A stretch of 7,459 bases of DNA from CAZTEB01 sp964612735 (lineage in GTDB: Bacteria; Patescibacteriota; Microgenomatia; UBA1400; PJMF01). How positions within the stretch are numbered: the stretch's first letter is position 1; every line of letters begins with the position of its first letter. The stretch covers positions 1 through 7,459 of the forward strand of contig CAZTEB010000043.1 in assembly GCA_964612735.1 (NCBI GenBank), read 5' to 3'. Position numbers and translations under genes: made by a program. The notes beneath the pieces were generated by a model that was not told the DNA's origin, did not search any database, and was given only the letters and a program-made list of their open reading frames with translations. Shown here one piece after another: positions 3,965-7,459 of this stretch.

Positions 3965-4843
3965 ATGGCAAACGAAGTTCAACGCTCGTTTGACGCCATA
4001 GGTACTCGTTGGGAAATTTTATTTCGTTCTTCACTGACGTCAAATGAGGCCGATCAGGTTTTCGAAGAAATACGCCAACGGATCGAGGTCTTCGATAAAA
4101 CCTATTCTCGTTTTCGAGATGATTCCTTGATCAGTGATGTCGCCAAAAACGCCGGTGCACATACATTTCCGTCAGATGCGCCTGAGCTTTTTGAGCTGTA
4201 TCAGAAGTTGTATCAGATCAGTGGTGGTGCCTTTACGCCATTGATCGGTCAGACACTGAGTGACGCAGGGTATGATGCTGACTACTCACTTCGACTTCGA
4301 GAACTTCATCACCCACCCGCATGGCAGGAAGTTATGGAGTATCGACTTCCTACTCTAACTACCACGCAACCAGTGCTGCTGGATTTTGGAGCTGCTGGTA
4401 AGGGTCACTTGGTAGACATCATTGCGCAGCTACTTGAGCAGCACGACATAACTGAGTACGTCGTAGATGGTAGTGGTGATATTCGTCATCGAGGAAGTGC
4501 GGGCAATACTCTCAAAGTTGGGCTTGAGAACCCGGTGGATGCTAGTACTGTGTTTGGGACTGTTGAGTTGGGTGATCAAAGCTTGTGCGGCTCAGCGAGT
4601 AATAGGCGGTCTTGGGGTGATTTGCACCACATTATTGATCCAGATAAGCTAACTTCCCCCAAACATATTCAAGCCAGTTGGGTGGTGGCTGAGGACACAC
4701 TGGTCGCTGACGCACTCGCCACCTGTTTATTTTTAGTGTCACCGGCGCGCTTGCAGCCTCACTTTAAGTTTGAGTACCTGGTAATGAGTGAACAAGGCCA
4801 AGTCGCGCACTCTGATGCTTTTCCCGTTCAGCTGTTTGTGTAA
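3965..4843 (+). CDS. apbE: FAD:protein FMN transferase (ApbE family), no export signal
   Basis: ApbE enzymes transfer FMN from FAD to a Ser/Thr of FMN_bind-type domains, using Mg2+. The 292-residue protein shows the family signatures in order: YSRFRDDS (47-54), GGAFTPL (87-93), LLDFGAAGKGHLVD (138-151), VVDGSGDI (166-173), CGSASNRR (208-215), HHIIDP (221-226) and ADALATCLF (248-256), the last being the usual metal-binding D/T region. The length is normal for a mature ApbE. Unlike many ApbE proteins it begins directly with MANEVQRSFDAIGTRW and lacks a signal peptide or lipobox, so it appears cytosolic. The frame is open upstream but holds no normal start codon close by. The substrate is almost certainly the FMN_bind protein 11 nt upstream, possibly also Thr191 of the membrane fusion encoded downstream. 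Confidence 0.92.
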   Translation: MANEVQRSFDAIGTRWEILFRSSLTSNEADQVFEEIRQRIEVFDKTYSRFRDDSLISDVAKNAGAHTFPSDAPELFELYQKLYQISGGAFTPLIGQTLSDAGYDADYSLRLRELHHPPAWQEVMEYRLPTLTTTQPVLLDFGAAGKGHLVDIIAQLLEQHDITEYVVDGSGDIRHRGSAGNTLKVGLENPVDASTVFGTVELGDQSLCGSASNRRSWGDLHHIIDPDKLTSPKHIQASWVVAEDTLVADALATCLFLVSPARLQPHFKFEYLVMSEQGQVAHSDAFPVQLFV

Positions 4844-4849
4844 ATGAAT

Positions 4850-4855
4850 TACAAT
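4850..4855 (+). promoter_or_regulatory. Candidate -10 box before the NqrB/RnfD-reductase fusion
   Basis: TACAAT lies in the 23-nt gap after apbE and ends 11 nt before the ATG at 4867. A weak TTCAGC lies 17 nt upstream. Only a poor ribosome site (TAGG) precedes the ATG. The hexamer may give an internal, short-leader transcript, while the tight packing also supports co-transcription with apbE. Confidence 0.35.
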
Positions 4856-4866
4856 GTGGACTAGGT

Positions 4867-6384
4867 ATGTTTTTGGAAAAGATAGATCAGCTTCTTAACA
4901 ACTACACCATGTATCGAGTGGTGTTGTATGGTCTAGGTGTCATCGCTGCCAATGCCGTTGTGTTTGCTTTCCTAGGTCTGTTGCCGTTTAGTGGCGTAGA
5001 CGCTTTGATGCTACTTGCTTTAGTTTTGTTGAGTAGTTATGTAGCCCACGAATTTGCCGCCAAGCTTTTCAAAGCTATTACGAACACGGAGTCATTTTTA
5101 ATCACAGCTTTGATTTTATTTTTGATTCTAGCGCCAGTTACTAGTGCCACTGACATAGTGGTGACGCTGGCTGTGACTACTTTTGCAGTTTTGTCAAAGT
5201 ATCTGCTAGCAGTGCGAAAGAAGCATGTGTTTAATCCAGCTGCAGTGGCGTTGGTAGTGATGGGTGTGTTGGGATTTGGGAATGCAATTTGGTGGGTGGG
5301 TAGTGCAGCTTTACTACCGATGGTAGCTGTAGTTGGCTTCCTAATAGTCAGAAAGATTCGTCGTTTTTACTTGGTGTGGCCGTATGGATTGATCGCTTTG
5401 GGTACCACCTTGGCATTTAACATGAGTGGCGGCATGACACCGCTGGACTCAGTTCGTCAGGTAGTACTTTCTTGGCCCTTGGTATTTTTTGGGACGGTGA
5501 TGCTAACTGAGCCGTTGACTAGTCCTGGTCGCAAACGAGAAGGTGTCGTCTATTCAGGATTAGTCGGATTTTTGTTTGGGGCGCGGTATAGTTTTGGTCC
5601 GATTTACTCTACACCCGAGCTGGCTTTAGTGCTTGGTAACGTATTAGCGTACGTGGTTAGTTCTAAAGAAAACCTAATGCTGTCACTACAGTCGAGTAGA
5701 AAGATTGGTGGATCGCTATATGAGTTTGTTTTTCAGCCCAGGGGCAATTTTTCTTTCCTTCCGGGTCAGTATCTAGAGTGGACGCTACCAGTTCCTGATG
5801 GCGATGATCGTGGCAATCGTCGTTTCTTTACGATTGCTTCTTCACCAACAGAAAAGAATGTATCTATAGCAGTCAAGATAACTGATCAAGCCAGCCGCTT
5901 TAAACAAGAACTTGCACAGCTCAAAAAGGGCGATCAAATAACGGCTACACACTTGGCTGGTGACTTCGTGTTGCCCAGTGATCCCAAGCAAAAACTAGTG
6001 TTTATAGCTGGCGGCATTGGTGTGACGCCGTTCAGAAGTATGATTAAGTACTTGGTCGATACCCAGCAGCAGCGGGATGCAGTGCTGTTCTACACAGCAT
6101 CACATCCAGATGAACTGGCGTATCAATCGCTGTTTGATCAGGCTAAAGAAGTTGGAGTCACGGCCGTTTACATTATTACTCGTTCTAAAAATGTGCCCAA
6201 GAACTGGTCAGGTGAAATAGGCTATCTCTCTAGAGAGATGTTAGAGAAGTATGTGCCTGACTATGCTCAGCGTCTGTTTTACATATCTGGGCCCAACAGA
6301 ATGGTAGATAGCTGCTGTAGTGTTCTAGGTGAGGTGGAGTTGCCCGAGAAGCAGATCATGCGAGATTACTTTCCTGGTTTTTGA
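4867..6384 (+). CDS. NqrB/RnfD-like membrane domain fused to FAD/NAD(P)H oxidoreductase
   Basis: This is a 505-residue two-part protein. Residues 1-265 are polytopic, with helices near 17-40, 45-62, 76-92, 97-115, 123-138, 141-162, 170-185, 200-214, 227-238 and 250-265. They carry NqrB/RnfD-type signatures: SFLITALILFLILAP (76-90), KHVFNPAA (119-126) and MLTEPLTSPGRKREGVVYSG (212-231). SGGMTPLD (187-194) falls where NqrB/RnfD carry a covalently flavinylated Thr, so T191 is a candidate. Residues 270-505 form a ferredoxin-NADP reductase-type unit: FAD site RFFTIASSP (319-327), GDFVLP (365-370), NAD(P) site GGIGVTP (382-388), LFYTASHPDEL (407-417), SGPNRMV (474-480), and a terminal RDYFPGF where the family usually has an aromatic near the flavin. 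The reductase should face the cytosol and pass NAD(P)H electrons through the membrane domain to the FMN_bind protein. No cysteine-ligated Fe-S motif is visible. Confidence 0.88.
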   Translation: MFLEKIDQLLNNYTMYRVVLYGLGVIAANAVVFAFLGLLPFSGVDALMLLALVLLSSYVAHEFAAKLFKAITNTESFLITALILFLILAPVTSATDIVVTLAVTTFAVLSKYLLAVRKKHVFNPAAVALVVMGVLGFGNAIWWVGSAALLPMVAVVGFLIVRKIRRFYLVWPYGLIALGTTLAFNMSGGMTPLDSVRQVVLSWPLVFFGTVMLTEPLTSPGRKREGVVYSGLVGFLFGARYSFGPIYSTPELALVLGNVLAYVVSSKENLMLSLQSSRKIGGSLYEFVFQPRGNFSFLPGQYLEWTLPVPDGDDRGNRRFFTIASSPTEKNVSIAVKITDQASRFKQELAQLKKGDQITATHLAGDFVLPSDPKQKLVFIAGGIGVTPFRSMIKYLVDTQQQRDAVLFYTASHPDELAYQSLFDQAKEVGVTAVYIITRSKNVPKNWSGEIGYLSREMLEKYVPDYAQRLFYISGPNRMVDSCCSVLGEVELPEKQIMRDYFPGF

Positions 6385-6423
6385 AGTTAGTCAGCTATCA
6401 CCTTTAAAATAGTGTCAGAACAA

Positions 6424-6446
6424 GCAAGCTCACTTCTTGCTATAAT
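6424..6446 (+). promoter_or_regulatory. Extended -10 promoter with adjoining inverted repeat, upstream of the SRPBCC/GyrI gene
   Basis: TGC-TATAAT (6438-6446) is an extended -10 element with a perfect hexamer, the strongest promoter signal in the window. The inverted repeat GCAAG-N7-CTTGC (6424-6440) runs into it and could be an operator. The -35 region is poor, as is common with extended -10 promoters. The leader to the ATG at 6475 would be about 20 nt and contains GTAGTA twice (6451-6456 and 6461-6466) but no Shine-Dalgarno sequence. The 6385-6474 gap otherwise shows no terminator. Confidence 0.55.
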
Positions 6447-6474
6447 CACCGTAGTACCAAGTAGTAATTAGTCC

Positions 6475-7401
6475 ATGAAATTTAACCTCGATCGTAGTAT
6501 CACCATCAACGCTTCACAGAAAAAAGTTGCCAAGCTCATTCAAGACTTCAAGCACTGGAGTACTTGGTCACCATGGACGATTGCGGAACCGGGGTGTGAT
6601 ATCACCGTTTCCGGTAAGGCTGGCTCACCTGGTCACATGATGTCGTGGGACGGCGAGATCATTGGCTCTGGTCAGATCACGCTTACTAAAGCGACCGCTA
6701 CTCGATTAGAGTATGATTTGGAGTTTATCAAGCCATTTAAATCGACTGCCAAGTCTAACTTTGTGTTGAAGTCACTCAAGAAGGGCACCAAAGTCACCTG
6801 GACTATGGAAGGCAACATGCCCTTCTTCTTGTTTTTCATGATTCCGATGATGAAGGGTTGGATTAGTATGGATTATGATCGCGGTTTGAAGATGCTTAGG
6901 GCGTTGGCAGAAGATGGCAAGATCAAAGCTGAGACTGCTAACAATGGCATCACGGAACTTCAGGGGTTTTCGTATGTCGGTCTACAGCGAACTGTCAGTA
7001 TGGAGGATGTTGGACCAGTGATGGCAAAAGATTTTGATCGATTGATCAAGGATGTAGTGATGACGCATGGAAAATCTGCTCAAAACTGGGTGAGCCTCTA
7101 TCCCAAGTTTGACATGAAAAATATGACTATGACGTACATTGCAGCTGTCTCTGATGAGGATTTGAAGGATGTTGATTTGGGCTCAGACTACGTTCGAGGT
7201 ACGGTACAACCTGGTAAAGCACTTGAGATTTCTCACAAAGGCTCGTATGACTTCATTGGTAACGCCTGGGCGATGGGCATGATGTACACCCGAGCTAAAA
7301 AGATGAAGCAGAGCGGCGTGCCATTCGAGCAGTACTGGAATAGTCCTAAGGAAGTGAAGCCTGAGCAGCTCGAGAGCAGTGTCTATTTTCCGGTTAAGTA
7401 G
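6475..7401 (+). CDS. SRPBCC-domain protein fused to a GyrI-like small-molecule-binding domain
   Basis: This 308-residue, probably cytosolic protein has two ligand-binding modules. Residues 1-147 form an SRPBCC/polyketide-cyclase-type fold: an opening strand, SITINASQKKVAKLIQDF (8-25), the family-typical WSTWSPW (28-34), SWDGEIIGSGQITL (57-70), and a long C-terminal helix ending about 146, after a hydrophobic turn at 115-130 (MPFFLFFMIPMM). Residues 158-306 match the GyrI-like/AraC-effector domain: GFSYVGLQRTVSM (164-176), YIAAVSDED (221-229), KALEISHKGSYDFIGNAW (248-265), FEQYWNSPKEVKPEQL (284-299), and a final strand, SSVYFPVK (301-308). No DNA-binding domain is present, so this is not an AraC or MerR regulator; the fusion may bind or sequester small hydrophobic molecules. 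No Shine-Dalgarno sequence precedes the ATG. It is probably a separate unit from the flavin operon, given the 90-nt gap and own promoter. Confidence 0.85.
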   Translation: MKFNLDRSITINASQKKVAKLIQDFKHWSTWSPWTIAEPGCDITVSGKAGSPGHMMSWDGEIIGSGQITLTKATATRLEYDLEFIKPFKSTAKSNFVLKSLKKGTKVTWTMEGNMPFFLFFMIPMMKGWISMDYDRGLKMLRALAEDGKIKAETANNGITELQGFSYVGLQRTVSMEDVGPVMAKDFDRLIKDVVMTHGKSAQNWVSLYPKFDMKNMTMTYIAAVSDEDLKDVDLGSDYVRGTVQPGKALEISHKGSYDFIGNAWAMGMMYTRAKKMKQSGVPFEQYWNSPKEVKPEQLESSVYFPVK

Positions 7402-7427
7402 CCAGCTTTAGTTCTGAGGTAGTTGCT

Positions 7428-7459
7428 ATGAAAGCTGACGAGCTCCTGGTACTTTATTC
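7428..7459 (+). CDS. Start of a further gene (partial, cut by window end)
   Basis: An ATG at 7428 opens a frame of ten codons (MKADELLVLY) to the window end. A good ribosome site, GAGGT (7416-7420), lies 7 nt before it, and the spacing of 26 nt from the previous stop fits an operon with the SRPBCC/GyrI gene. Nothing can be said about the product. Confidence 0.45.
   Translation, partial: MKADELLVLY

Noticed and set aside
6385..6474. Possible rho-independent terminator after the reductase gene
   Set aside because: The only stem (GCAAG/CTTGC at 6424-6440) is short and is followed by TATAATCACC, not a T run; it fits a promoter element better.
1..7459. CRISPR array, transposon or alternative genetic code
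   Set aside because: No spaced direct repeats beyond the two operator copies, no transposase-like ORF or terminal repeats, and TGA serves as an ordinary stop in two recognised genes.

Overview
The window looks like a piece of a small-genome bacterium of the Candidate Phyla Radiation (Patescibacteria), most likely a Saccharibacteria-like lineage. This is an inference from the mix of compact genes with short spacers, a DUF2200 protein, a short YdeI/OmpD-associated protein with a CCWxGC tail, and a membrane NqrB/RnfD-like domain fused to a flavin reductase beside FMN_bind and ApbE genes. TGA is used as an ordinary stop, at 2990-2992 and 6382-6384, so the glycine-UGA code of Gracilibacteria and Absconditabacteria does not apply. 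No rRNA, tRNA, CRISPR array or transposase was seen.

Left part (1-2615), all on the minus strand. In transcription order: a 54-residue Cys-containing small membrane protein (2615-2451), which is easy to overlook; an overlapping 106-residue three-helix membrane protein (2461-2141); a regulatory spacer (2036-2140) with two identical 19-bp copies of a perfect 6-1-6 dyad, GCAACT-G-AGTTGC; a 355-residue protein of unknown family (2035-968); a 224-residue Gly/Ser-rich protein with a CxxCxxH motif (955-281); and a Fur-family regulator (257 to the window edge, partial). The duplicated dyad has the format of a Fur-family operator and sits on a candidate promoter for 355-224-fur. This suggests an autoregulated, metal-responsive cluster of otherwise unrecognised proteins, the most novel-looking content here.

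Middle (2636-3319), plus strand: a DUF2200 gene and a YdeI/OmpD-associated gene, diverging from the 54-residue gene across a 20-bp spacer.

Right part (3471-6384), plus strand: three tightly packed genes that form an extracytosolic flavin electron-transfer module. They are a membrane-anchored FMN_bind protein (the flavin acceptor), an ApbE flavin transferase that would attach FMN to it, and a 505-residue fusion of an NqrB/RnfD-like membrane domain with a cytosolic FAD/NAD(P)H reductase. The natural reading is that NAD(P)H electrons pass through FAD and the membrane domain to covalent FMN outside the membrane. The final acceptor is unknown.

The window ends with an SRPBCC plus GyrI-like two-domain protein (6475-7401) and the first codons of a further gene (7428 onward). 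Several start codons have a -10-like hexamer only 6-11 nt upstream and no Shine-Dalgarno sequence, suggesting leaderless or very short-leader transcripts. The 355-residue gene and the FMN_bind gene share a nearly identical promoter and leader layout.
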